From: Nageia nagi
Lineage: Eukaryota > Pinophyta
Reading direction: 5' to 3'
Length of the DNA stretch: 64,000 bases
NCBI GenBank assembly: GCA_050084985.1
Contig: JBITNC010000001.1
Coordinates: 92,752,001 to 92,816,000, forward strand
A model generated the notes under the pieces. It was not told where the DNA came from. It did not search any database and saw only the letters and a program-made list of their open reading frames with translations. The translations under genes and the position numbers were made by a program. Below, one piece after another: positions 1 to 12,300 of the stretch. The first letter of the stretch is position 1, and each line of letters starts with the position of its first letter.

Positions 1-465
1 CCTCTCACATTCATAACACACTCATAGCTTTGAAAATCACAATAAGAACTAAAAAAAACTTTCCTAAAATCCTCCCTCCTCTCCTCCAATTTGCTCCCCT
101 TTTTATACAATTTTGGGGGCTAAAATTGGAGTCTTACAAGTAGGAAATTTAATACAAAACCTATTTTTAGATACCCATTAGCCTCCTTGATCTTCATGTC
201 CAATTTGGGCTCAAATGGTTGTAACAATTTCCCTAAAATGAGCTCTAAAATCAAAATAATATGCTCACGAGATTATTTCAGGCTTACAGAATTAAATCAA
301 TCTAATAATAGGACCTTAGGCAAGTTAAAATCACCATAAACCTTTGAAAACACCAAAAATACATCAAAAATACTAAAACTTGGGCAGGTGCATTATGGTG
401 ACAACATGTGGCATGTGCTTAGAGGAAGTCAACGTCCTATTGACTGGTGGTGTAGGCTCCAAATG
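1..465. other. AT-rich non-coding sequence, nothing recognised
   Basis: No coding signal, LTR boundary or RNA gene could be supported here. The pyrimidine-rich stretch near 75-110 followed by TATACAATTTT resembles an LTR or promoter end, but nothing else backs this up. Confidence 0.4.
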
Positions 466-600
466 GTAACAACTTGGCTGGCAATCTCTAAAAATGGGTG
501 GCTTCGCTAGCGGTCAAACGTGGGTGGCTTGGCTGGCAGTCAAATGGGGGTGTCTTAGCTGGTGGTCTCCAAACGTGGTCATCGCATCTCAATTCCATGT
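466..600. repeat. GC-richer imperfect short tandem repeat
   Basis: About four imperfect units of roughly 26-38 bp share the core TGGCTNGC(A/G)GTCAAA followed by (C/G)GTGG. The patch is clearly richer in G+C and CpG than the rest of the window. Overlapping open frames across it are a result of the repeat and show no recognisable protein. Confidence 0.55.
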
Positions 601-711
601 GGGCCCCTCTTTCACCCGCCTCATCACCTCCATGTGGTCCTTGTCACGCCTCACCTCCTCCTACATGGTCTGTACGATGGCAGGTGGGTCCCCTCTACAA
701 TGGCCACCCAA

Positions 712-716
<5 letters not shown>

Positions 717-744
<28 letters not shown>
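717..744. repeat. (AT)14 dinucleotide microsatellite
   Basis: An uninterrupted AT/TA run of 28 bp, read directly. Confidence 0.95.
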
Positions 745-747
<3 letters not shown>

Positions 748-1119
748 ATCCTTTTAATTTTTTCTCAAAATACACAAACAGAATTAATATCATATCTTCT
801 ACATACGAACTCAGATTCATGATATGAAAGAAGCATCAAAAAGCTGAAGATAAGGAGATCACAATGAACACACTAAAATGGAGATTACTAAATGTTGAAG
901 GGATCCAAATTTTGGATCAGAAGTGAATCTTAAGAAAGTGAAAGTAATAACATATAATCCTTCACCATCAAATCATAAGGAATTAAGAAGTCCCCAAGAG
1001 AAAATTCAAGCAATTATAAGGTTCATATCTCATATATCATATAAGTGAACTACATTTACCCATATTCCAAAAGAATAATGTAAGTTTGATTCAGATCAGA
1101 ACTATTGAGAAATATCATA

Positions 1120-1660
1120 TTGAGCAAATATTTTAAAAACCACACTATATGTAATGTAATGGTCGAGCATAAGCTACTAACAATACCATCATTATCATTT
1201 TTTTCAAAAATAATTTCTACACATGGAAAGGATGAGCATAATTAGTTAACTTATGTTTTATGGGCTTATAGAACTAGTATAAGGATACCTACAAGAGTAA
1301 CATCTTTCTCACTAGCATATGAATATGAAGTTTTTATACCAAAGAACTTGAGATTATGTCCCTAATAGTGTCACTTTAAGGTATAATTCCCAAATGAGTA
1401 TGCATAACAAAAAGGCTGTAGTAGTTAGGATAGCATGAGAAAACATTCAATGCTATGGAGCAATTAAGATATTATCAAAGCATGATAAAGAAAGAATATA
1501 AAAAGGAAATTAGACCAAGAGAGTTCCAAATAGGTGATTTGGTTTTAATAAAAAGTAAAAACAAAAAAAAAAGTATAAAACAAGCCAAGAACTTAAATAA
1601 AAGTTTAAAACCAATGGACTTGTTCCATTCATCATAAAAAAATAAGTTTGGATCATGAGC
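1120..1660 (+). pseudogene. Ty3/gypsy (Tat-like) integrase C-terminal remnant
   Basis: Plus-strand reading gives the end of an integrase core and the C-terminal domain of a Ty3/gypsy polyprotein. Near 1240-1350 one frame reads VLWAYRTSIRIPTR, the familiar ALWAYRTS-type block after the catalytic Glu region. A second frame reads PREFQIGDLVLIK near 1520-1560, the GDLVL motif of the integrase C-terminal domain. Stops and frameshifts separate the blocks, so it is dead. Integrase joins element cDNA to host DNA. This is the only retroelement coding remnant I find on the plus strand, so it comes from a different insertion from the rest of the window. Confidence 0.7.
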
Positions 1661-1740
1661 ATATAAACTATCAACCATAGATGAAAATGGATCCAAAATG
1701 GACCTCCACTAAAAAACATGCAATTGCAAACCCCAAACCC

Positions 1741-2935
1741 TGATGTTAGGTCTAGGGAATCAAGCATACATAATCAAACCCTCAAGCATGCAATTTTAGG
1801 GTTAAAAGAATATGATTACACACTTATATACCCAAAATGTCAACATCTAGCACATACATGAGAGTAGCAATGAACAATACATCATAAGGGAAATGTCTAG
1901 CAATTGCAAATACATATCAAAGAATACAATCATAGAATGTCAACATTTGGCTGATTCATGCATAATGAAGTATTAACAATCCAACACATGCACAAGATGA
2001 ATCATAACAACATAATCATGAGATCCAAGTGCCCTTTGGCTATACGAATGATATACAATGATACCAAATACAATACCAATCCCAATGTGTAGTTGTTGCC
2101 CCTAAGGGAGCTAATTAGGTAACAACACTTTGCAATCTCCAATGCCAAAAAGCTATAGAAACATGAGATAGATTCACTCCCTCAAATCTTAAATCCCCTC
2201 CATTAAAGGAGTCCTCCTCAAAACTTGGATAACCACTAAAGGTAGAAGTAAACCCTCAAAATACCATCGGATGGGAAAGGTGTTTCACCTATGTCATAGA
2301 TAATTAGGATCCCACTGCCTAACTACTCTTTAGATGCTTTGTTTAGCAATGGAATAGTTAAAGCTACTAAAACTTATGCCCAAATCTCTATAGTAAGTGT
2401 AATGATCAATAATAGTTATCCAGTAATGAAGCTCCAATGTCTATTTATACATTACTTAGGTTTGGATCTCACCTAAGAGTAATCCCAAACCCATCTAATC
2501 CAACATTAGGTATTTGGGGTTCCTAATCACTTAAAATATCAATGTGGGGGTCATGATCACTCATAATTCCAATGTAGGGATCATGATCACTTAATAATCC
2601 ATCACAAGATCCCTAGAACTTAAAGTGCCAATATGGGGGTCCTAGAGTCCTTAAGAGCCAACATATGGGTATGGGGGCCCTCCCCAGTGTGGTGCTAGTA
2701 AGTTGGTGGATGTGCAACACTCTAATGCATAAACATACCTTGGGATTCCCATGCAACACATTCCTAATATAATACTCAAGAGGGAGACATCCCACTTGGG
2801 GCTTACAATAGGGTCCACATGACCCATGAAAACTCCTATCATAAGTTATAATAATATAAATGCAAATACATCAAATAGATATAGTACAAGATGACCATAC
2901 TAGTCCCACTAAAATTATAATGGGTATGTCACAAA
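1741..2935 (-). repeat. Probable LTR of a chromovirus-like Ty3/gypsy element
   Basis: Read on the minus strand, a purine-rich tract (GAGAGGGGAGGCTT, about 2936-2952) directly precedes TGTGACATACCC, the usual start of many plant chromovirus LTRs. The sequence just upstream can be read as the end of a polyprotein. This suggests a 3' LTR whose U3 starts at 2935. The left boundary (taken at a TG near 1741) is a guess, no target duplication was found, and no partner LTR is in the window. Confidence 0.4.
2500..2690. repeat. Degenerate short tandem repeat inside the probable LTR
   Basis: Four to five units of about 35-45 bp share a core like CCAATGTGGGGGTCATGATCACTT, some with TCCTAGAGTCCTT in place of the TCATGATCACT part. 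The units have drifted strongly. Confidence 0.55.
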
Positions 2936-2952
2936 GCCTCCCCTCTCAAATT

Positions 2953-3932
2953 GTTTACCCTCAAGAAATCATAGAAGATCACAACATCTAGTCTCCCATG
3001 CATCCTTTGAAACTATCAGCTATAGTACATGATGGAATGCAATCTCAATATGCCCCATGCCATATGATGGTGAGAAATGAATAATTGGTGTTGCATGCTC
3101 CTAGCTTAGTACAATTGGTATATTCTTTGGTCTACTATAGTTGTCACTCCTTAATAGACACTTAGTGATGATTTTCCATAGCCAAGGAAGTGCATGCACA
3201 CCTAGGCTAAAATGTACCTATAATAACCTAGGAAAGATAATAATCAATGAAAAGAAAGTAGATCCTAATCTCCACTCGGGTAGCAAGGTCTCCTCCAAGC
3301 TCCCCTAAGAAACTCCCAAACTCTTCATGACCAATGTGAGGTGAGAATGCACCTCATTTTCTAACTCTTGAAACCTCCATGAGGGTAATGCAGCCTCCTC
3401 AAGCTCAAATATGGGATTCTACCATCTTGACACCTCCAACCAACAATCCTAACCTCCATAACATGGGGTATCCATCATCATGACACCTCTCCATAGCAAT
3501 CATGGCGTCCCTAATCCTTAACATAGTTCTCCAACCCTCCTAGGTGCTCCACGTGGAAAGATAATCCTCCCACCTACTCAAATTGGCATCATAAATCTCT
3601 TGGATGTTCAACATGGGATAATGATCCCCCTAAAAGATCAACATGGGTTGGTAGACCTCTATTATGCCTAAAGTGGGATGGAAATTCTCCAATGAGTCCA
3701 ATGTGGGGTGAAAGACCCCTTGGATGTCTAACATCTGGGTCTTAGCTCCCCCTTGATCCATCATGGTCCCTCTTGGCTCCTCTTGCTACAACATGGCCAC
3801 TCCTTCAACCTCCTCCTTCTACTGACACCACTCAATCACCTCTAGCTGCTTATTTTCCACTTATGATAATCATCCCTAATGCCCTACAATGTGTGTGTAT
3901 CTTACCATCTATTTCAAAACTCATGGTGAGTT
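2953..3932. repeat. Non-coding sequence with degenerate repeats beside the gap
   Basis: From about 3370 to 3775 the sequence cycles loosely every 40-50 bp through blocks such as CAACATGGGATAATGATCC and CCTCC-rich stretches. I recognise no protein. It may be 3' internal sequence of the minus-strand element whose LTR ends at 2935, cut by the assembly gap. Confidence 0.4.
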
Positions 3933-4032
3933 NNNNNNNNNNNNNNNNNNNNNNNNNNNNNNNNNNNNNNNNNNNNNNNNNNNNNNNNNNNNNNNNNNNN
4001 NNNNNNNNNNNNNNNNNNNNNNNNNNNNNNNN
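3933..4032. other. Assembly gap (100 N)
   Basis: Exactly 100 N, the usual placeholder for a gap of unknown size. Any reading frame drawn through it is meaningless. Confidence 0.99.
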
Positions 4033-4729
4033 AAAATTTTTTAAAAATAAATTTTTGTATTTTTAAAATGTGGTTGAAGAATTTATCCATCTAAATTTTG
4101 GGATTGGGGGGCTAGAAGGGTTCTAAAATCCCTCTTTTAAGGTTAGTAGGATTAGGGTTTTTCCTTTCCCATTAAATATGCTACCCTTTTTCCCATATAT
4201 ATTGAGGAAAAATTCTTTTTTTTATGGGAAAATTTAAATTTTCCCCTATATTTTTTTTTTAAATAATAATGTTAATCCTTCAAAAAATTGCCCCCATTGA
4301 TACTATTGAAATTATCAATTTAAAGGGTTTTTGAAGTTTAAAGATATAATCGTGCTTAAACATTTTAATTTTAACAAAATGGGATCTTGACCTTTCCTTC
4401 CCAAAAAAAATTTTCTTTTTATCACTCAGAAAAGGGGAAAAAAATTTTGGGGAAAATTGTAAAAAAAATTTTTTAAGTTTGGTACCCAAAAAATTTTATT
4501 TCAAAAACTTATTAGATTGCCAAAAACAAGGGATTTAAATTTTTTAGGGTTATTAGTCCCACCCCCAAAATGTGGGACCAATACACCAAATGCCCTTACA
4601 AAATCCCCTTGCTAACTTAACAATAATTACCCTTTTGCAAACTTAAAGGATTGTGTAAGGGTGAAAAATACCTCCCAAGATGATTTTAAAAAGGAAATCA
4701 AAGTAAACAAAAAAAATAATCAAAAAATG

Positions 4730-5030
4730 GGTGAAGGAACATTTTCCCCTTCTTAAATGTGGCCAATCACGCATAAACCAAATGGTAAAATAACCATTTT
4801 TGGGCCTTGAGGGGTTTTTGAAGGCATTATTTCAAAAATCCTTTTCCCTTTGGTTTAAAATTGATGAAAATATCCTTAAATAAATCTGGTGAATTTTACT
4901 TTCCTTTTTGCAATTGACCATAAATCTTATTTTGGGGAAATGGAAAATTTCTTTAGGTTTATTTTATTGTTCCCTATAATCACACACACCCAACCCCCAT
5001 TTTTTCCTAAAGATAATTATGCCCCAAAGG
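4730..5030 (-). pseudogene. Ty3/gypsy reverse transcriptase fragment in the corrupted tract
   Basis: This block is colinear with 12010-12290: GGGTGAAGGA, then CATAAACCAAATGGTAAAA, then GGCATTATTTCAAA, in the same order and spacing. In the clean copy the minus strand reads as RT (see 12000-12300). It is a second copy of the same RT piece in damaged sequence, so no frame survives. Confidence 0.6.
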
Positions 5031-7883
5031 TTATGGGTTCCGATGACACCCTATACACAAGTTCTTGAATCTATTTTTGTTTTTTCTTGCTTCAAACGAC
5101 TCCTTAAAATTATTTTAAAAGAGGGGCATAGAAGAAGGGATTTTTGTTTTTTTCCCCATAAAAATTGTTCAATAAAAAATTTGAAACCCTTAAGTAACTT
5201 TGTTTTTTAAGTCTTCTTTGGGGAAGGACGATTAAAGGTTAAACAAAATTTGTTAAAAAACCCTATCATTTCCCTTTGGAAAACACTTAAACCAAATTTT
5301 TAAATAATAAAAATACAAACTTTATCTTTAATAGTTTTTTCTTGGTTTCTTGTACAAAGCTATCATTTTCTTACATTTTGGCATATTCAAAAGGGGTTTA
5401 AAACTTTAAATTTTTATATTATATTCTTTAAAAAATAAATAAAAAACCTTTTCCAAAAAAAAAAAAGTAAAACAAAAAAAGAAAAAAAAACTTAATTGCT
5501 AAGTGCTTAATCTTAACATCACTTTTCAAAAAAACCCAAGGGGTGTGGAGGGGGATGGTTAATGTATTTTAAACCCTAATTTGTTCCCAAAAACTCAACA
5601 ATTAATTTTGTTGAAATGGTCAAATGGTTTAAATTTTTTTCGATTGGATTTGAAAGAAGGGGTTCCTTTGTCTTAACATTAGATTTTCCCCAAAAATTTT
5701 TGAATTTTTCATTTTTGAATTATTACTAACATTAAAACTATTTAAATTTCCCCTCACATTTGGTACCTTTGGAACCCTTCTTTTCTAGTTTTCTTTTTAT
5801 ATGGGTAAAACTTTGGGATGAAGCTTCCAACATTTTTTAAATATGTTCATCCTTTTTACAATGGGAATAATGAAATTGTCCCCCTCAAATTAGGGGGTAT
5901 TGATTATCTTCTTCTCAATTTTTTTTTTTATGATTTTTTTCTTTATCTTGATTCCCAAAATTCTTCTTAAAATCTTTTATTATCCCCCTTTTTTTACTTT
6001 TTCTACCAAAATTTGATTTCAACTCATTGGGTAAAAGATTGTAGGTCTTTTGTAAATATATTTAATTTCCAATATTATCAAAAACCCAAGGATCTTCAAA
6101 AATCCCCAATAATTTTTTGCTTTATTCAAACTTTTTGGGGGATCTAATGGATGCCTTTTTTTATTTAAAAAATTCATTATTCAATTGTTATTTTAATGCC
6201 CCAAAGGGGTTCAAATTGATTTTAAAAAATATTTTTGATTCCTCCAAAAAAATCGTGAAAGGTTTTCTACCTCAAAACTAAATACCTTCCCATCTTTTAA
6301 AAGCAGCCCCCCCATTTTAAATTTTAACAAATGATTTTTGAACAATCATGAAAAATTTAATATGGAAATATAATTAAATTTTTTTTAAAAATTACCGTTT
6401 TTCACATATACCGCCTCAAAAAAACAAAAATTTAAAATTTTCCCTCAATTTTAAAAGGGAAATGTAAAAAAAAAAGCAGAGTAACATACCAGAATTTGTA
6501 ATTTTAATATTAAAGGTGAACTATTTATCTCCTTCCTAATTTATTTATTTTAAAGTAGTTCCAATTTTGTACCTTTGTTCTCCTTTAGTAAATCTCCTCT
6601 CAAGATTCATTAAAAAGGGTGTTTTTCCCCCCTGATTCCATCCCCCTTCCCGGGTAAAATTTTTTTCTTTTTTTACCCAAAAAAATTAGGAGAAAAAGGG
6701 AAAAAAAATTTCCCTTTGTGAAAAACTTAATTAAAAAATTCCCAATATTTTTTAAATTCCCTTTCGATCCATTAAATTGAAAATTTTTTTAAGTATAAAA
6801 ATTCAAGAATTCAACAAAAATTTTTTAAACCCAAAAAAAAATTTGATTTAAAACCATGAAAAGGGTTAAAAAAAATTAGAAATAAAAAAATTCAAAAATT
6901 ATTTTGTTTTTTTTTAAGGGGGAAGTCCTTTAACAAACCTTTTTTCTTTTTTTTTTAAATATAAAATTTTAAAAATTTAGAAAAAAAGGGGAAAAAACTA
7001 AAAAAATTAATGAATACCCCCTTTCCTTCCTACCCCTTTTTTTGGGAAAAATAAAAAAATTTACTTATTTCTATACCTTCTTTACCCTTTTTCATTTCCA
7101 ACCCTTAAAATTTCTGATCATTTTTTGCCTTCATATCTTTCATTTCCCCATAATCCCTTTTTCCCTGAAAAATATCAAAGGCCCTCAAAAAAATTTTAAA
7201 AAAAACCATTATTTGGTTGCCCAAAACTTCATGTTATCAAAATTTAAAAAAAACCCTACCCAAAATTTTCCTTAATTTTGGGAAAATAAATTCCCTTAAA
7301 AAACTTTCCCCTTTTAATGAAAATCTCACCTTCTATTTTAAAAAAAAATTTAGTTTTGTTTTTTTTTCCCCATTTTTAAATTTAAGGGGGAGAAAAAAGT
7401 AAATTTATGAAAAATGGGGGGAATGGGGCTGAAAAGTGAAAAAAGCCAAAAAGGGGGAAAAGGGGGTTTTGTTTAATAAAAATGATTTAAAATAGATTTT
7501 AAAAAGGGAAAAAAATTAAAAAAAGGGAAAAAAATGATCTTTTTTTTTGGAAAGGGAAATAAAAACCAAATGTAATTTTTTAAGTTTTAAAAAATTTAAA
7601 AAATTTGTAAAATGATTAAAAAATCCTAAAAATTATGTAATATATTTTAAAAAAAAAAAATTTTATTAAAGCTAGGAAAAAAAGGGCCCCCCAAAAAACC
7701 CCCTAAATTTTTTTTAATTTTTTATTTTTTTAAAAAACTTGAACCCTTTTTTATAAAATTTTTAAATTTTTTGAAAACTTAATTATTTTTTAAAAACCCC
7801 TTTTCTTGGGGGATTTTTGATAACTTTCCCTTAAAAACAATAAATTTTTTCCCCTGGCTTTTTTTTTTTTCTTTTTTTTAAAT

Positions 7884-7920
<37 letters not shown>

Positions 7921-9299
7921 TAAAAAATTCAAAAGAGAGAGAAAGGTGATTAAAAATTAAAACATAAAAAAAAATCCCCCAAAAAAAAGGTAGTTTTTTG
8001 TTTCAAAGATAGGGGGATATGTTTTAAAAGGGGTTTTTTTAAAAATTTATTGGGGGTTCACAAAGGGGGGGTTTAAATTAAATTTTTATTTTAAAATTTT
8101 AATTTTTTTGAAAATTTTTCAAAATTTTATGCTTATGATCATCCATTTTTTAAAAAATTGCCCTCTTTAAAATTTTCTTTTTTTAAAAAGAAATTTTTTT
8201 AACAAAAAATAATTTGTTTAAAAAAAAATTTTCATTTTTGGATATGTAAAAATTTTTTGGAAATAAATTCATTTTGCCCCCAAATGGTTTTTCCATTCAA
8301 GGGCCCCCAAAGGGTAAAAAACCCCAAAGAAAAAAGGGGGGTTTCCCCCTTATGGGTGAGGGGTTTTAAAATTAAACTTGTAAAAAAAAAAGTTGGGGGG
8401 GGTAAAGTTGCTAAAAGAGGGGTAAACCTTTTTAAAAAATTTTGGCCCCCCTACCCCCCTAATCAAATGGTAAAAAAAATTAAAGGGGTCCCCATGATGA
8501 AAGTGTAGCTCTTTTGCAAATGGGGGGCGAAAAAATGTTTAAAAAAAAAAATAATTAGCCAAAAAAATATACATGCACACAAATGAAGGGAAATTTTAAT
8601 AAAAAATTTCAAGTGTTTCCATTTTTCAAATTTACCCCCAAAATGCCCCCCAAAAAATTTCAAAAATTTTTTAAATCATTTTTAAGGGGGTGTAAAATGA
8701 AAAGGGGTTAGGGTTTTTGCTATGGGGGTTTGGGGGGATGGATGGGGGTGGTAAAATAGGGGGGAAGACCAAATTTTAATCTAGGGTCAATGATTTATAA
8801 AGGGGGGAAATTGGGGGGAAATGTTTTAAAAAATTTTTTTTTGGGTTGGGTTTAATTGTTGAAAATTTAAATGGGGTTGGGAGGTACGGGGTTTTCCCAA
8901 TCCTAAATTTTAACTTAAAAAGTTAAAAGGGCATGTGAGGGGATGAGATAAAGGGGAAAATGAAAAAGGTGATCGAGGAAAAAGGGGGAAATTTTGGGGG
9001 GGAAAAAAATTCCCTTTTTTTTGGGGGTTTTTTAAAAGGGGAGTCAACTAAAAAGTTTAAAAAAAGATGATGATAATTTGGTTGAAAAAAAAAATGAAAA
9101 AAAGGGAAAAAATGGGAGAGTTTTAAAATAAAATAATGTGATAATGTAAGGGTTTTTACTATTTAAAAGAAAATGTAAAAGGTAAAAAAACTCCACTTTG
9201 GGAAAAATACATGTCATGATTGGGGTTTTCAAGGAAAAATTTTCCCCCCATGTCAAAAAAAGCAAACCCAAACCGGGTAAAAAAAAAACCTTTTACAAA

Positions 9300-11720
9300 A
9301 AAAAAAAAATGAGGGCCTTTTCCCCTTGCTGAATGAAAAAAGGTTTAAGGATATGAACCCCCCTGAAAATGGAAGGTAAAAAAGAAAAGAAGGTTTTTCC
9401 CCTGTTTAAGGGAAAGTAAAAGAAATAAAAAATGTAATAAAGATCTCCCCCCTGTCAAGGGAAAAAAAATTTTAAAAAACAAATTTGAAAAATTTTTTTG
9501 GGGTTTTGAAAATTTTAAAAACTTTTAACAAAAATTTAAAATTTTCCCTATGGTTAACCAAAATTTCCAAAACATTTCTGTATAATATTTAAAAACCAAA
9601 AAAAAGGGGGACTTTAAATTTTTGGAAAAAAGGTCCCTTGGTTCCCCCTTGGAACATTTTTTTTTTAAAACCCCAATCGGTATAAAAAAAATTTTTCAAA
9701 TAAAAAAAAAATTTATTTGTTTTTTTCCCAATAAAAAGGGTGAATAGAAATGTTTAAATTTTTCCCCAAAATTTAAAAGGGGGTGACCCAACAAAAAACC
9801 TAAGTTTTAAAAGGGTGACACATATCAAAACCCCTAAAATATGAACCCCAAAAAAAGAGGATTAAAAAATAAAAGGATATTTGATAAAAAATGGTTTTCT
9901 TGTTAGGGGTTGGTGTAATAAAAAAAAAGGGAAAGAAAAGGGTTTGAAAAAAAAAAAAAGGAATAGAAGATATTTCAAGATTAAAAAATTTTAATAAAGT
10001 AGTGAAAGATTTAAACGATTATAAAACCCCCATAAAATTTTCATTAAAAACCCATGTAGTTTTAAAAAGATAAACCCAAAAGAAAAAAAAAAAATTTGGG
10101 TATATATGTTTTAAACCCCCAAGGTTTTTTCCCCTCATCAAAAAAGGGGCCCCAATGAGGTAAGTTAAAAGCAAAAACCAAAAGAAGTTATGATGAAAAA
10201 TTGAGTTTAAAAGGAAATTGAGAATGGGGAAAGATGAGAGGGGAAAAAAATGAAAGTGTAAAAAAAATAAAAAAGGGGGGAAAACCAAAATAAGGATAAA
10301 AATGAAAAAAAGGAAACAAAAATAAAGATAAAGTTGGGGAAAAAGACTTTTAAAAGGGTGCATCCCACAAAGGAAAAAAAAGGGTTAGGCTATTGAAAGT
10401 GAAAAAAGGAAAAAGCTGAGGTGGGGAAATATGACTTTTTTCCTATCCAAAAATTTCAATGGGATGACCCAAAAAGAGGATGGTCATTAAAGAATTGAAT
10501 ATGAAAGATAAAAATTTTGAGACATAAAAATTGTTGATGAAATATATGAAATAATAGAGACAATTGATAAAAAATAAGGGGGGGGTGATTTAAAAGGTTT
10601 TTTTTGATAAAGGGAATATGAGGGGGGACCCCTATAGGAACCCCGTTTTGGGGCCGCTTTAAAACCCTGCTGGGAAAAAAAAATTAAAAGATTATAAATA
10701 TTTATTTGGGGTATGAATTGGGAATTTTTTGATATTAAAAATTTAAAAATCCTTTTTTTGCTTAATAGTGCCCTTGGTTTTCCCCTTTTTCCCATAAAAA
10801 TCCAAAAAACTTTGGTTATATAAGGTCGATTTGGGTCCTAATTTTTTTTTTTTGGGTAATCCAAAAATTTTTTGTAAAAAGGGGGTGGTTTTGTTGACTT
10901 TAAAAGGAGTGAATTTTTTTTAACCTAAAGGGGTTTTTTGTCATGCTGGTGTTGACCCAAAAGTTTTTAAAAATTCATTGGGGGTTGTTTGTTTTGCTCT
11001 TTTTTTGAAATTTTTTTTTTTGCTTTTGTTTTTGATCTTTTTTCCCCCAATAATTTGAGCGCTTGTTTTAATTAAATTCTTTTAATTTCTTAGAAAGGCA
11101 CCTTTAAAAAGATTTTTTTTTGGATTTGAAAGGTGGAAATATTTTTTTAAAAAACCCTTTCAAAAAAATCCTAAAACCCTTTTTCTGTTAAGGAAAAAAA
11201 AATTTTTTATGTTTTGTTCCAAACTTAAAAGTATTGAAAATGTTTTTCTTTTGTTTTGGAAAAATTTTTTTTTAAAAAAAAGACTTCTAATTCCCAAAGG
11301 GGAATGATGTATGTTTGGGAATTTTTTAAACAATCCAATCTTTTCCCCCCCAATAAAAGGAAAAAATTTAACCGGGAATCATTTATTATAATAACATAAA
11401 TTTTGAAGTAGTCTTGTTACAACTCTTGAAAAGATTAAAAACTTTCTTGGGTAATAAATACAAAAAAATTTTTTTCCCTTTATTTAACATAGTAAAAATT
11501 ACTTTTCCTTATTTAATGGAAAATTTTTAAAAGGGAAAATTAAATTTCTAAAGGTAGGTTCGGTTTGGGTAATTTTTACCCCAACCCAAAAGTTTTTTCC
11601 ACAAAGTCAAGGAAATACCAACTGGGAAAACTTTATTTTTTAAAAACAAAAATTAATTCCTAATTTTCTCTTGGATCTTTTTCCCTTTAAATTTTTAAAT
11701 TTGGGACCTAAAATTATGGG
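9300..11720 (-). pseudogene. Corrupted copy of the Tat-like tail-gag segment at 12.3-15.0 kb
   Basis: Landmarks run in the same order as at 12.3-15.0 kb: the A-rich tail with AAATAAAGATAAAG (10.33 kb against 13.46 kb), AGGAGTGAA and TTTTGATCTT (10.91 and 11.03 kb against 14.12 and 14.26 kb), the gag word GTCTTGTTACAACTCTTG (11.41 kb against 14.69 kb), and TCTCTTGGATCTTTTTCCC (11.67 kb against 14.99 kb). It even carries the junction of the 295-bp gag duplication. It is therefore a copy, or a bad assembly, of the same retroelement segment. Confidence 0.65.
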
Positions 11721-11999
11721 TATTAAAAAATTTAGTAATAAATTTTTAAAGTTTTGGAAACCCCCCAAAAAAAATTTTTTTTTAAAATTTTTATTTAGTT
11801 GGCCAAAAAACTTGGTTTTTCATTTTTGGTTTTCTTATTTCCCACCCCCGGAGGGGAAAAATACCCAAATGCCTTACCAAACTCAATTGTTAACTTAAAA
11901 CAAAACTTTCCTTTTTTAAAAAACTTAAAAGGGGGATTGGGGAAAGGTTTTAAAAATTTTTTATTTTAATAAAATATACAAGGTAAACAAAATAAAAAT

Positions 12000-12300
12000 G
12001 AATTATAAATGGGTGAAGGACATAATTCATTAACCTCATGAATGTGGCTAGTGCTTTGCATAAACCAAATGGTAAAACAAGCAATTCCATAAGCCTTGTA
12101 TGGTTTTGAAGGCATTATTTCAAATTCCCTTTCCTTGTTTGAACTTGATGAAAACTACTTTAAAAACTTTAGTGAAGTATTTTCCCTTCTTGCAATTTGA
12201 TCCATAATTTCATTTATTTGGGAAAGAATATCAATTCTTTATGGTTATTTTGTTGATAGCCCTATAATCCACACACAAGCCAACTCCCAAATTTCCTAGG
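12000..12300 (-). pseudogene. Tat-like reverse transcriptase fragment
   Basis: Minus-strand frames give LVCVDYRAINKITIKN near 12200-12270, the RT block seen in Ty3/gypsy elements as [12 protein letters not shown]. This is followed by the HQI-equivalent region and, near 12030-12110, LPFGLCKALATFMRLMN, the LPFGL-N-APATF block. Only fingers and palm up to this block are present; the YVDD box is not visible. Stops and frameshifts show decay. Its place to the left of tail-like repeats and gag does not match a normal element order, which suggests rearranged or tandemly duplicated element pieces. Confidence 0.75.

Larger units (their letters stand above)
4033..11980. other. Homopolymer-inflated tract, probable low-quality consensus
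   Basis: From the gap to about 11980 the sequence is dominated by runs of A, T, G and C (often 4-9 long, plus a poly-A of about 30 near 7887), unlike anything on either side. Where a homologue exists (9.3-11.7 kb against 12.3-15.0 kb) order and spacing are kept, but words are smeared into runs: CCAAAGTTTCTTGATTAAC at 14.18 kb corresponds to CCCAAAAGTTTTTAAAAATTC near 10.96 kb. That is base-call or consensus error, not normal mutation. Between about 5.05 and 9.3 kb I recognise nothing. Short open frames throughout this tract should be ignored. Confidence 0.75.

Noticed and set aside
494-827. Overlapping open frames of 84-109 codons
   Set aside because: All frames stay open because of the GC-rich repeat and end in (IY)n from the AT microsatellite. 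No protein similarity recognised.
3773-4066. Open frame of 97 codons across the N gap
   Set aside because: One third of it is N, so it is an artefact of the gap placeholder.
7887-7916. Poly-A tract that might mark a LINE or processed-gene end
   Set aside because: It lies inside the homopolymer-inflated block, with no target duplication or coding sequence upstream.
7042-10795. Several short frames (Phe/Lys/Pro-rich) in the homopolymer tract
   Set aside because: Composition follows runs of A, T, C and G. There is no domain, and the sequence itself is doubtful.
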